A DNA stretch of 64,000 nucleotides, from the NCBI GenBank assembly GCA_029531795.1, contig JAPEIS010000009.1, positions 2,563,501 to 2,627,500 on the forward strand, read 5' to 3'. The position numbers and the translations under genes are program-made. Shown here piece by piece: positions 22,897-32,527 of the stretch (its first letter is position 1; each line of letters opens with the position of its first letter). The DNA comes from Sclerotinia nivalis. Lineage: Eukaryota; Ascomycota; Leotiomycetes; Helotiales; Sclerotiniaceae. The notes under the pieces are model-generated. The model was not told where the DNA came from and made no database searches. It was given only the letters and a program-made list of their open reading frames with translations.

Positions 22897-23370
22897 AACT
22901 ATTAGTTGAAAGATGTTAAAAGGAGTGATGTATTGTTGTTAGCCAGAGATTATATATATATATACCTATTTAGGTTCGATTCCTAACGCCGGCTTCCTAG
23001 TGGAATGGGTTGTTACATCCATTGTGTTTTCTCCAATCAAATTGAGGACGAAACTTTTTCACTTTTTTCCTGATACCAGCCATTCTACTCCGTACAGGCT
23101 ACCCTTTAGCCCTTGAATCCCTAAAACTGCAGGGCCTTCGGAGCCTTAAGGGTTTAAATCTCAACTTTCAATTGAATCAATCATCAATCACGATAATTTC
23201 ATCATTTTGAGTGTACCATTCAATTAGGCTGAATAGTACACAGTAACTAGTTAGAATTTGAAAATATATCATCGTGATATTTTACTATTTATACGGAGTA
23301 AGACCGTGACGCTCGCCCACTGTGTACTAGGTAAACAATAGTGATATTTTGTTCCTAAGTGCTCAGTAAC
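22897..23370. other. No gene seen
   Basis: AT-rich, with a short TA run near 22952. The palindromic stretch TTAGGTTCGATTCCTAA at 22970-22986 looks like a tRNA T-arm but has no tRNA around it. Confidence 0.5.
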
Positions 23371-23577
23371 TGTTAGTATCAAATGGTAAGGTTCAAAGTG
23401 TAAAGTACTTTAGTCTATTTGATAAAACTTGTTTCTTGATTGTCGCTATTCTATATTGAAAGAACGAGCTCCTTAAATACATATTGAAGGAGCTCGTACA
23501 GCCCCTTATGATCACATGATCTAATACGATCATATAATTTAACTACGGTTCATGATCATATGACCGTGATCCCGACA
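23371..23577 (+). mobile_element. Solo LTR, family E (207 bp)
   Basis: Starts TGTTAGTATCA and ends GTGATCCCGACA. Flanks are GTAAC and GTAAT, matching in 4 of 5 bases, so this is probably a solo insertion with one later change. It is the same family as 28180, 39482 and 49368. Confidence 0.8.
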
Positions 23578-23879
23578 GTAATGTTCAAGCATTCACTGGA
23601 AAAATTATCCAATTGCACTGCTATCTAAACTCACATATTGTGAGAAAGTTGGATATTGAAGCCAAATACGTAGCTAGTTTATAATCAATAGATCACATGA
23701 TCCTTCGTAGTTAGATATAAAGAGGGGGCTTCGCCCTCCCCTTCTTAGGCATTGAATTTTTCGAAAAACGCGTTTATTATCGCGTTTTATTGATCAATCG
23801 ATCGTTCTTATTATCTATAGGATTTAAAAACGAAACTTTTCAGCCCCGGCAGGCGCTGTACGGACGCGTTTCCGCCACC
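23578..23879 (+). other. Presumed 5' region of the LINE at 23.9 kb
   Basis: Sequence just ahead of LINE ORF1. Near 23716-23734 lies the hairpin GAGGGGGCTTCGCCCTCCCC, and near 23765-23785 another, AAACGCG..CGCGTTT. A G+C-rich stretch then leads into CCGCCACCATG. These may be the 5' UTR structures and internal promoter of the LINE, but the true 5' end was not located. Confidence 0.45.
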
Positions 23880-25322
23880 ATGCCTCCCGCCCCCCCGATC
23901 CCTTCTCTCTCCCAGTCTCTGGTTAATACAATCAATGCTGCTACTAACAGAGCAAGCGAAGGTCAACAGATCTTCAGTCCCATTGCTCTATTGTGGGACG
24001 AATACCTGAATACCGAAGCAGTTCGAGCCCTCCCTGCCCGACTTCGTAAGCCTCTGATTGCACTTTGCACCGATATCTCTTCTGTTGCAAACAAACATTT
24101 CGATACATATATCAATGGATCTCACCCTCCCCGAGTTAACAAGCCCCCTGTTGCTCTCCCCGTTCAATCAGATCCCAAACCCACTCAACAAAAAGCAAAA
24201 ACCCCCATAATTCAATATCTCAAGGATTCTACTTATGCTCAGAAAGTCACAACTCCTCTACCAATTATACAACCTATAACTTCAAAAGCTGAGGGCCAAT
24301 CCAAAGCTCAATCCAAAACCTCGAACAAAACCGACACTCGCCTCTTTGTTCGCATCGGACTCGACCACCCAGCCCGAAAAGCTGGCTCTTTCGCTGTTCT
24401 TAGTGCATTGAAAGGACAACTAGGAAATAATGCGAAACTTCTGAAAGAAGTTCAATCAATAAATACTGGGTTTGCACTATGTACGAATTCTCTAGAGGAC
24501 TTAACAGCTTTGGAAAACCTTTCAAACATAATCGAAAAAGTATTCGAAACCTGCAAAATCGAACGACAACAATCATGGATTACCTATCGATTGAACTACA
24601 TTCCACGAACTGTCACAACCCTGGGAGATTCACAACAATTGATCATCGTTCCAGTCGAATCGGAAACCATACTCGACGCCATCAGCGATAATACAGGACA
24701 ACAAGCGATTCAAGCAATCGAATCTACACAAAGCAAAGAATCCGGATTGTATAATTCTACCTGGTTCTTGAGCTTCCCAGCTTCGCAACACACAGCCCTC
24801 CCCAAGAACCTTCGAATTCTAGGAACCACAATTAACACTTCTCGAATCGTCTTCAAACCCAAGACAATCCAATGCACCCGATGCTTTCAATGGCACAATA
24901 CTCGAGCTTGCTCTCGTCCGGAAAGATGCCGAATCTGCGGCACAACCAATCATACCGAAAAGAATTACTCTACTAGATGTGATACAATTCATGATTGCCC
25001 AGCAAGATGCCTACACTGCGGGGGACCTCATCCAGCAAATGATCTTGGTTGCCCTCTTCGTCTTACAATTAAAGGCCCCAAATCCAAAACAGAAAAGCAA
25101 GCTATCCAGAAAATATCAAAAGCAGCTAGAATCAGAGCTTGCATCAATGCAAAGTGCTCTAAAGCCTCAAAAGTTGATTCCTCAATGGAAGAACCCATTG
25201 CCCCTTCAACTCCAACCCGAACTACCCCGACACTACCCCTGCTAACTCCACCTCCCTTTAATCATTCTAATCGTTTCATTACATTAGAATCTGCCTCTCT
25301 TTCGATCCCGTTCAATGAATAA
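23880..25322 (+). CDS. LINE ORF1 (Gag-like, zinc knuckles), intact
   Basis: The RNA-binding protein of a Tad1-type LINE, 480 aa from the ATG at 23880. That ATG sits in the favourable context CCGCCACCATG; upstream in-frame codons are open but lack ATG. The N-terminal third is proline- and glutamine-rich. A central region (LFVRIGLDHPARKAGSF) resembles other fungal LINE ORF1 proteins. C-terminal cysteine clusters are CTRCFQWHNTRAC, CRICGTTNHTEKNYSTRC and CLHCGGPHPANDLGC. The stop overlaps the ORF2 start (ATGAATAA), so ORF2 would be translated by re-initiation or a similar coupled event. It is not the same subfamily as the copy at 28.3-33.2 kb. Confidence 0.88.
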   Translation: MPPAPPIPSLSQSLVNTINAATNRASEGQQIFSPIALLWDEYLNTEAVRALPARLRKPLIALCTDISSVANKHFDTYINGSHPPRVNKPPVALPVQSDPKPTQQKAKTPIIQYLKDSTYAQKVTTPLPIIQPITSKAEGQSKAQSKTSNKTDTRLFVRIGLDHPARKAGSFAVLSALKGQLGNNAKLLKEVQSINTGFALCTNSLEDLTALENLSNIIEKVFETCKIERQQSWITYRLNYIPRTVTTLGDSQQLIIVPVESETILDAISDNTGQQAIQAIESTQSKESGLYNSTWFLSFPASQHTALPKNLRILGTTINTSRIVFKPKTIQCTRCFQWHNTRACSRPERCRICGTTNHTEKNYSTRCDTIHDCPARCLHCGGPHPANDLGCPLRLTIKGPKSKTEKQAIQKISKAARIRACINAKCSKASKVDSSMEEPIAPSTPTRTTPTLPLLTPPPFNHSNRFITLESASLSIPFNE

Positions 25323-25598
25323 TCCTAGAACAATTTCAAAACCCCTAACCATCTTACAAGCTAATGTAGCCAAAGGTGCCAGCTCTCATGAACTAGCACT
25401 TTCCTTAGCTAATGATTCTTGTATTGATATAGTTCTGATTCAAGAACCTTATATATTCTCAGATATCTCACGCCGAATTACGAAATCCCATCCGGCATAC
25501 GAAACTTTCACACCACTCGACAATTGGGAAACCCGCCCCCGAGTAATGACCTATACTCGCAAAGAAGCAGGCATTCGAGCTAGCCAGCTCTGGCCTAT
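25315..25598 (+). pseudogene. LINE ORF2, N-terminal endonuclease part, cut by an LTR
   Basis: Begins at the ATG overlapping the ORF1 stop. It shows the start of an apurinic-endonuclease-type domain (LTILQANVAKGA, then DIVLIQEPYIF, PRVMTYTRKEAG). The frame is stopped after about 95 codons at the left end of LTR family C. No continuation of the LINE lies on the far side, so the rest of the element is lost. Confidence 0.88.
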
Positions 25599-25954
25599 TG
25601 TTACGTCGAGACTTCACAGACTTGGCATCATATGACAGGAAGTCACGTGGAGGAGCGAAGGAGCGAGCCTTGGCCTTCGCTCCTCAGCTCCTTCGCTCCA
25701 TCGTAGGACAGGAACGTTCCTCAGCTCCTTCGCTCCAGAACAGAGATTACACAGAATACGAAGGTCTATATAATCAGGATGGATTTCCTTATTGTAGAGC
25801 TTCGTGCTCAAGATCAATCATTTAGTATACTCTACTATTAGTTACGAATTGCAAATATTGTTACAGTTACTTGAGTCCCTACTTGACGCCTAGTATAAAC
25901 TATCTCGAGAGCCTAGAACACTTCTACGTGATCTAGAAGGCAAACCTCGTAACA
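25599..25954. repeat. LTR-like repeat, family C, at a broken junction
   Basis: Runs from TGTTACGTCGAG to CCTCGTAACA and closely resembles 56579-56986. The left flank is CCTAT inside a LINE, and the right flank is CAATG inside an unrelated open frame. The flanks differ, so the LTR now bridges two loci. Confidence 0.8.
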
Positions 25955-25955
25955 C

Positions 25956-26372
25956 AATGTTTCTCCAATTCTTACCGAAGTCGATAGTACGGATGGAGAT
26001 AAGTATGACACAAGGAATACTCCGAATCGAAGTACTACGCATGAAGAAAAAGAAGATAGACGGGAGGATTTTAATAAGATTTCCTTGAACAATAATTTAC
26101 TCAAAGCAGACTTCCAACACTTGGAAAGAGAGCAAGATGAAGAAGACTCTATGACGACAATCTCTAATAAGAGTTTAGCACACCTGATCTACATCCGTGC
26201 CGAAGCGTCCATGACTCACCCTTCCGATGAAGAGGATATTCGCCAATGGTGGTTTCTGGCTTTGATACTATATGATGCATTTCTATCCCATACTCCGCCT
26301 AGATCTCATGCAGAGCATATTTGTGCTGGGAATGCATATGGATATCGTCAGATAATGATGGAAAATAGATAG
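25956..26372 (+). pseudogene. 3' fragment of an unknown host gene
   Basis: An open frame of 138 codons runs from the edge of the LTR to a stop at 26372, with no ATG near its beginning. It reads as a charged, probably disordered stretch (THEEKEDRREDFNK, LEREQDEEDSMTT). A more ordered end follows (IRQWWFLALILYDAFL; HAEHICAGNAYGYRQ). No family is recognised. Absence of stops up to the LTR boundary suggests a real C-terminus whose 5' part was removed. Confidence 0.5.
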
Positions 26373-26683
26373 TATAGATTTGGACTTGCATTAATATCAA
26401 TAAAATATGTTTATTATCTTCTCCGAGAATAATATTTTATGAGTTGCTTCGTAATGCACGATTCCAGTCATTTCACATACTCTATCTAGTCAGCCACTTT
26501 CTAAATGGCGTGTTCTTTTTACTCAATTTGAGTAGTTATTGGTTTCATTCTTTTATACCACACGATAATAATTAATTGAAAACTATACAGTAGAAACATA
26601 TACTATTTATCTACATATTGCACCCTTCAGTTCCCAAAAAATCCATATGGTAATGGATCAATTGTTGCTTTTATAATCTAAAT
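26373..26683. other. AT-rich, no gene
   Basis: Probable 3' flank of the preceding gene fragment. Nothing else is seen. Confidence 0.5.
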
Positions 26684-26695
26684 TTGAGACCCGAA

Positions 26696-27567
26696 GGAGG
26701 ACAAGACTCAACACCTGTACGCGGTGTCCTCTACGAACCTCCAGCTCTTTTATTTAATTATTAGAGTCTGCAGAGCTAAGTTTGAGTCATTTGATGGAGT
26801 CGTGGTGATTGGAAGAGGAAGAGGCACCCGATCGCGACGTTTTTTTGCCTCCGAGTTGGCTGATGGCAAAGGCCAGATCTCGGTTTTTTTGACAGTCGCA
26901 TTATCGGATTGTGCTTTCTACAACACTACTTTTATTACGAAACAGAGGACAACACCATCATCTACGACAATATACCACAAAATCATCTCCAAGATCCCTC
27001 TGGGGCATCGGGCGCGATTTATCAAATTCGGTTTTAAGGTTCAGGCCTTACCTCCTTCGATTCGAATCGAAACAACAACAATTCATATACTTGGAGGAGC
27101 TGCGTGGAACGACCCGAGCTAATGATGTATCTGCTATAGAATTCGGTGGAGGATATACTACATACAGGATTGGGGCACCTTGTAGAATCAATATCCCTAT
27201 GGTTTGGAGGGTTCTATGAAGTCGATATTAGGCAAGGCATGACCGCTGAGAAGTTACGAACAGGACAAAGAGTTGATGTGAAGGAAGGTTGTTTGGATTT
27301 GATTGATAGAGGGATCGGATTTGGAAAATCATGAGTGTAATGCTTTGATTGGTATTTTTATCTTTATATGCGATGCCGTATAGAGATCGGGCTTTGCTCC
27401 CCAGTATTAGTTTTCACTTCCCCCATCAAAAATATATACAAACCTGTATGCTATTTAGATAGCACTACCCATAGCCATCTGTTAAGAGCTCGATTGAGCT
27501 CTTAACCGTCCTAGATAGTCTTTGACTCAGTGTGGACGTTAATTAAATCAATCAATCAATCAATCAA
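26696..27567 (+). mobile_element. Chimeric retrocopy ending in a LINE tail (TSD TTGAGACCCGAA)
   Basis: The last 175 bp or so (from about 27393) are a LINE 3' UTR and ATCA tail. The preceding 700 bp do not resemble the LINE ORFs of this window. The whole 872-bp unit lies between 12-bp direct repeats at 26684-26695 and 27568-27579. Frames in the body include one at 26911-27219 with an Arg-rich start (LLLLRNRGQHHHLRQYTT) that resembles a mitochondrial targeting sequence. The likeliest origin is template switching from LINE RNA to another transcript during insertion. The source gene is unknown. Confidence 0.6.
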
Positions 27568-27697
27568 TTGAGACCCGAAAGGATAAATTTTACGCGTCGC
27601 GTATAATGGCCTCACCATGTCAAGGGTTAGAGCACAACGCAGTGGAACCTTATCGGCTTAGTTTATTGAGGTTATTAATGGAGAGGGATAATCTAAT

Positions 27698-28096
27698 CTA
27701 ACCTTTCATACAAAAACAACTTAACTTTACGGTTGGTCAATGCACACCAAGAACTTCTTTTTTGGAAATATCACGTGTAACCTCCTGAAATTCTTTGAAT
27801 ATTAGTACACTTCTCATAGTAATACGAGCTTTGAGTCCGGCGCCTGAAAAATAATTCGCATCGCTGCCACTCCTCGAATGATTTTTTAAAGCACCTCAAA
27901 ACCTACCTCGCAGCTCGTCCTCCGGAGGAATAATTATATCATTTGAAAGCCCTAATTCTTATAATTATTTTACTATTATTCTTTTTCAATTCATTCAATT
28001 ATTTCTCGATTTGTACTAAATTTAAAGAATTTCGAAAGGTAACACGTGATATTAAAAAAAAAAAAAGTTCATACGTGTACATTGACCAAAGGTTAG
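27698..28096. repeat. Long-TIR MITE, complete copy (about 399 bp)
   Basis: Inverted ends of about 100 bp start CTAACCTTT on both sides. They share GGTCAATG.ACAC, the AATATCACGTG block, GAAATTCTTT and TTAGTACA. The centre holds TCCTCCGGAGGA. Related partial copies lie near 2140-2370 and 18893-21200. The target duplication is unclear because the sequences outside also resemble TCTAATCT. Confidence 0.75.
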
Positions 28097-28160
28097 AAGA
28101 TTAGAAGAAGAAGAAGAAGAGAAGAAGAAAAGAAAGAAAGAAAGAAAGAAAGAAAGAAGA
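28097..28160 (+). repeat. Purine microsatellite (AGAA)n and (GAA)n
   Basis: A run of AAG, GAA and AAAG units on one strand, between the MITE and LTR family E. Confidence 0.85.
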
Positions 28161-28179
28161 TTAGATAGATAAAAGAAGA

Positions 28180-28262
28180 TGTTGGTATCAAATGGTAAGG
28201 TTCAAAGTGTAAAGTACTTTAGTCTATTTGATAAAACTTGTTTCTTGATTGTTACTATTCTA

Positions 28263-28268
<6 letters not shown>
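28180..28268 (+). mobile_element. LTR family E, left part, interrupted by LINEs
   Basis: TGTTGGTATCA to ACTATTCTATATTGA matches the first 89 bp of the family. The remainder of the same LTR (AAGAACGAGCTCC to CCCGACA) lies at 33589-33705. Two LINE insertions lie between. Confidence 0.88.
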
Positions 28269-28298
<30 letters not shown>

Positions 28299-28615
28299 TA
28301 ACGTCTACACTGAGTCTAAGACTATCTAAGACGGCTAGAAGCTTTGTAGGCTCCTAACAAATAACAACTGGTGAAATGCTGGCCGTATTAGGCTGTAGCT
28401 AGTACAATTTGAAGAGATTGAGATAGCCTCAATCTACTAATTTTGAATGGGGGAAGTGAAAACTAATCCTGGGGAACAAAGCCCGCTTTACAAATACTCT
28501 CGTATATAATAAAGAAAATAACAAATGAAATATGATATAATTCGAAATTGGAACGATTTACCCCGCATAGAGGGGTAAGTTGATCAAAATAATCAAATTG
28601 ATCAAATTGATCCAA

Positions 28616-31600
28616 TTAACCATTTTCTCCTGGTTCACCCCCTTCTCCTTCGCCTTCTTGTTCTATATCCTCTTGCATCCTAGCAAGATGCCATGGTCTG
28701 GTGGCTATTTTTGTTGTTTCGATAAATTCGAGGGTTTTGATGATTCCTATTTTGGTATGAAGTAGATATTTCATAGAAAGTCGTGAGGTAGGATTGTTTG
28801 TTTTGAGTATTCTTCTAGCTGATTTGTATAAAAAGCAATTGAGAAGAAGATGATCTGGGGATTCTTTCTTTCCACATCTACAATTATCATTTGATGAGAT
28901 TCCGAATCGTTGTAAGTAGGATTTGAAGTATCCGTGACCGATTTTAAGTTGAAACAAAGCACTAATAGAACTTCTCTTGGTGTTTTCTGGAATTCCGATC
29001 TTTGAGCTAGTTTTCCAGGAGTATATTTTCGAATAGGCTGATTTGGATGAATTAAGAAGGGATTTCCATTCCTCGGATTTCGTCCTTTTGATATCCATTC
29101 CCAATGAAGCAAAGCTGGTTTCGTTTGATGATGATCTTTGTTTTGTAGCTTCTTTTGCCAAAGCATCAGCCAATTCGTTTCCTTCAACAGAGGTATGCCC
29201 TGGAACCCAATTAAGGGAGATTTCAGCTCCTTTTCTAAGGAGAGTTTCTGTAGCTTTGATTGCTCTAATTTGGCATATCTGGCCAGGAGCATCAGAGGGT
29301 GTTTTCAATCGGTATAATCCGGCTTGATTGTCTGAGTAGATTTTGAATTTTTCGCCTAGTTGAGCAATGGAGCTAGCATATTCGATTGCTCTAGTGACTC
29401 CAAGAAGTTCACCATTATAGACAAGCTGATTCACCCCAATATTGATGGTTTCCTGATGTGAAACCTGACCATTCGACAGAATAACTGCAATCCCGATTCC
29501 AATTCCAATTCCATCCAAAGTGGATGAGGCATCAGTATATATTGTAATGGTATTCTTGCATCTGTATTTGAATGCAAGGTTATGGGCAATTGCAGCATCC
29601 TCCTTTGCTAGCTTGCTGATATTGACTTTGTATGGAGTATCCCTTTTCCAAGGAGGGAAGTGAAAATGATCGATTTTCTCTAGAGTCAAAGGATCGACAT
29701 CTTCTTCGATTGAATTTGTGATCTTCTCAAGCTGAGTAGGTTTAGGTAGTTTTCTTCGAGGGGTTATTATCGAGCTCTGATCTCCTTTTTCGGCAATCAA
29801 TCTTTTGGAAATTAGATTAACAGGGTGGGAAGGTGAGATTTTCAATAATCTGAAAGCATATTGTCTGATTCCAGTATTTAATCTGACTTCCGGAGGGCAC
29901 AAAGCAGCTTCCACTTCCATTGATTTTATTGGAGAAGTTTTGAATACTCCCAGTATCTTTCGAAGAGCGAGATTCTGGAGTAATTGAAGAATCTTTTTGA
30001 ATTGGGCTTGATCTTTCCACCAAATGATTGATCCGTAATCAGCTATACTGGTAACACATGCTATATAGAGTTGCCTTAAAGCTTTGGGACTAAGTCCTTT
30101 CTCAGTATTGGCTAATCTGGCCATTCGATAGAAAGAGGCTTTAGCTTGAGTAGCTCGGATTGTAACATGTTGTTTGAAATTGAGGCCGGGGTCGAACCAA
30201 ATACCTAGCCATCTAACTAGTACTGAGGGTTGTATAATCTCAGAATTTGGGAGCTTGATTGAAGCGTCTTTTGTGTATTTGGAGGTGGAGAAGTGCATTA
30301 GCTCCGTTTTTGCTAAATCGAATTGAATGGCGTTTTTCTCACCAAGAGCATAGATCTGTTTCGCTGCTCTTTCGAGGGAGATGATATTCTTTTTCCAGCT
30401 TGAGGAATGAGTGATCAAGGCTATATCATCAATATACGAGAGATATTCAACCGAATTCGATTGAAAGAGATCTCGAATATAGATTAGGAAGAGGATTGGT
30501 GAGATTGGACTTCCTTGAGGGATTCCGGTGTTGATTGGTTTAAAGGCTTCGGTTTGACCATCAAACGAAAGTTTGAGTAATCTTTCTTCCAAAAATGACG
30601 AGATCCACGCAATAAGACTAATTGGGAGATTGAGGTTCTTGCAGATATCTAAAAGTCGATTCTTGGATACATAATCGAAGGCCCCTTTAACATCTAGGAA
30701 AAGGGTTGAGGTTTTCTTTTTGATTCTTGTATTTCTTTCGATTTCGGTGGTGAGCAAGATTGCTGTATCGATGGCTGATTTCTTTTGTCTTCCGCCCATT
30801 TGGGAATGATGCAATAGATTCGTAGTTTCGGCTAGAAAGCTAAGCCTCTGAGCTAGAATTCTTTCACTAATTTTGCCTAAACAATTGAGAAGGGCAATAA
30901 CCCTATAAGCTTTTGGAATAGTATAATCTGGTTTCGAAGGCTTCTTGAGTATCGCTCCTGTAGCTTGTTTCCAACAAGAAGGATGGTAACCAAGATTAAT
31001 CAGATTGCTGAAAAGGGTAAAGAAAGCTTTTGGGATTGCTTTATAAGCTCGAATAATGATCTCCTGAGTGATTCCATCTGGGCCCGGACTCTTTCCTTTG
31101 ATTTTAGTTGAGCGAGCATTAAAGAGTTCATTTTCCGTGAGTTTAGGCCAATCCCACTTTTTCGATTGTTTGTATCCTTCCCATTTGGGTGCTGTAGTAC
31201 TTGGAGGGAGAGGGAATAGAACAGATCTGAAAGCTGAGCATTTCCCTTCGAAAGAGCTTTCGAGTTGAGAGGAATTGGATCGGATATTCGGAATCCTTTC
31301 GGTTTGAAGATTTTTCGTATATGACATTGCCTTAAAGATCGTTTGGGTATCCTCTTTTCCTAGGAATTCGTTCCAATGATTCTTTTTCGCTGTTTTGATA
31401 GCTTGAAAGTAATGATTCCTTGCTGATTGGTATATTTTCTTGAACATATCGTCTTCAGGGTATCGTTTAGTATTTTCATATTCATTTGCGAGTCGTTTCC
31501 GAAGAGCTTTCAGCTCTGGAGACCACCAGGGCTTTGCCCTTTTGGTTGACTTGATTCTCGGTATACTGATTTCAGCCGAATTGGTGATTATTCGGGTGAA

Positions 31601-32527
31601 TTCTATTGCAGCTTTATCCAGTGTTTGCATTTGCTGGTTTTTGTCGAGAAGAGAATCAAGTGAATTGGATTCTAAAGTAGTGATATTGAGGTAATCATTA
31701 GAATTCAGGATAGTTGAAGACGATAGCTTTGATTCGAGGGTGTTTGTGAATTTGTTCCAATCCGCCTGTTTTGTATTGAATCTTGCTAACGGAGCGATAT
31801 TTGTTGAACGAATTCCGGTGCCTTGAACTTCAAATAAGATCCCTAAATGATCTGATCCAAGATCAGGAAGAACTTGCCAATCAATAATATTGGAGGATAT
31901 CGCTTCAGTAGCTAAAGTAAGATCAAGAACGCTTGGATTTGTCATATTTGTTCGATAGAAGGTACTAGTCCCTGCTTCATTAAGAAGGGTGAGGTTGTGA
32001 TCTTCAAACCATTCGGCTAATTGGTCGGCATTGGGGCTTTTATTAGAAAAGGGATCCCACCAAGGGTGGTGAGAATTAAAATCTCCTGTGAGAATGGTAT
32101 GATGAGTGAGAGGGATATTGAAGAGGCATCTTTCGATAGTGTAGCCTTTCTCTTGAGCTTGATCGGCTTCGTTGTATATGTTGAATAATTGGATTGTATG
32201 ATTTCCCTGAGTGATATCAATGATTTGGATGTCTGGGTCTTTTGGAGAATTGGATGCTAGGGCTACTAGCGGTTTGTAACCTTTCGAAATGTAGATCATT
32301 GTACGAGGGCGAAGGTTCGAAGGATTATTGGGAAGGAGTTGAGAGTAGCTGGAGTGAGCGATCGATCTAGTTGAAGAGTAGTCTTTTTCGGGATTCGAGA
32401 GGATCCAGGGTTCTTGAATGACTATAAGATCGATATTGAGTTCTAAGGCAAGTTGAAGAGCGCTTTCGGTAGCTTGAGAGCTCTTGTTTAAATTGATTTG
32501 AAGAATGCGTGTATTGTTGTACAGCAT
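28616..32527 (-). CDS. LINE ORF2: endonuclease, reverse transcriptase, RNase H (intact)
   Basis: The 1303-aa enzyme of target-primed reverse transcription. Domains in order: an apurinic-type endonuclease at residues 5 to about 240 (VIQEPWIL, LTGDFNSHHPWW, SDHLGI); a reverse transcriptase at about 480-760 (FLDVKGAFDYVS, GIPQGSPISPILF, catalytic YIDDIALI); an RNase H at about 1010-1160 (YTDASS, NGELLGV, YSDNQAGL, VPGHTSVEGNELADAL); a zinc-binding CRCGKKESPDHLLLNC; and a Glu/Gly-rich tail. All catalytic acidic residues expected by eye are present, and there is no stop or frameshift. The start codon directly abuts the ORF1 stop (TAA then ATG), which implies coupled termination and re-initiation. 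If transcribed, it could act in trans on the truncated copies here that share its 3' UTR. Confidence 0.95.
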   Translation of the reverse strand: MLYNNTRILQINLNKSSQATESALQLALELNIDLIVIQEPWILSNPEKDYSSTRSIAHSSYSQLLPNNPSNLRPRTMIYISKGYKPLVALASNSPKDPDIQIIDITQGNHTIQLFNIYNEADQAQEKGYTIERCLFNIPLTHHTILTGDFNSHHPWWDPFSNKSPNADQLAEWFEDHNLTLLNEAGTSTFYRTNMTNPSVLDLTLATEAISSNIIDWQVLPDLGSDHLGILFEVQGTGIRSTNIAPLARFNTKQADWNKFTNTLESKLSSSTILNSNDYLNITTLESNSLDSLLDKNQQMQTLDKAAIEFTRIITNSAEISIPRIKSTKRAKPWWSPELKALRKRLANEYENTKRYPEDDMFKKIYQSARNHYFQAIKTAKKNHWNEFLGKEDTQTIFKAMSYTKNLQTERIPNIRSNSSQLESSFEGKCSAFRSVLFPLPPSTTAPKWEGYKQSKKWDWPKLTENELFNARSTKIKGKSPGPDGITQEIIIRAYKAIPKAFFTLFSNLINLGYHPSCWKQATGAILKKPSKPDYTIPKAYRVIALLNCLGKISERILAQRLSFLAETTNLLHHSQMGGRQKKSAIDTAILLTTEIERNTRIKKKTSTLFLDVKGAFDYVSKNRLLDICKNLNLPISLIAWISSFLEERLLKLSFDGQTEAFKPINTGIPQGSPISPILFLIYIRDLFQSNSVEYLSYIDDIALITHSSSWKKNIISLERAAKQIYALGEKNAIQFDLAKTELMHFSTSKYTKDASIKLPNSEIIQPSVLVRWLGIWFDPGLNFKQHVTIRATQAKASFYRMARLANTEKGLSPKALRQLYIACVTSIADYGSIIWWKDQAQFKKILQLLQNLALRKILGVFKTSPIKSMEVEAALCPPEVRLNTGIRQYAFRLLKISPSHPVNLISKRLIAEKGDQSSIITPRRKLPKPTQLEKITNSIEEDVDPLTLEKIDHFHFPPWKRDTPYKVNISKLAKEDAAIAHNLAFKYRCKNTITIYTDASSTLDGIGIGIGIAVILSNGQVSHQETINIGVNQLVYNGELLGVTRAIEYASSIAQLGEKFKIYSDNQAGLYRLKTPSDAPGQICQIRAIKATETLLRKGAEISLNWVPGHTSVEGNELADALAKEATKQRSSSNETSFASLGMDIKRTKSEEWKSLLNSSKSAYSKIYSWKTSSKIGIPENTKRSSISALFQLKIGHGYFKSYLQRFGISSNDNCRCGKKESPDHLLLNCFLYKSARRILKTNNPTSRLSMKYLLHTKIGIIKTLEFIETTKIATRPWHLARMQEDIEQEGEGEGGEPGENG

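Noticed and set aside
22970..22986. TTAGGTTCGATTCCTAA resembles a tRNA T-arm and B box
   Set aside because: No matching acceptor stem, anticodon arm or A box is present upstream. It is more likely chance or a relic.
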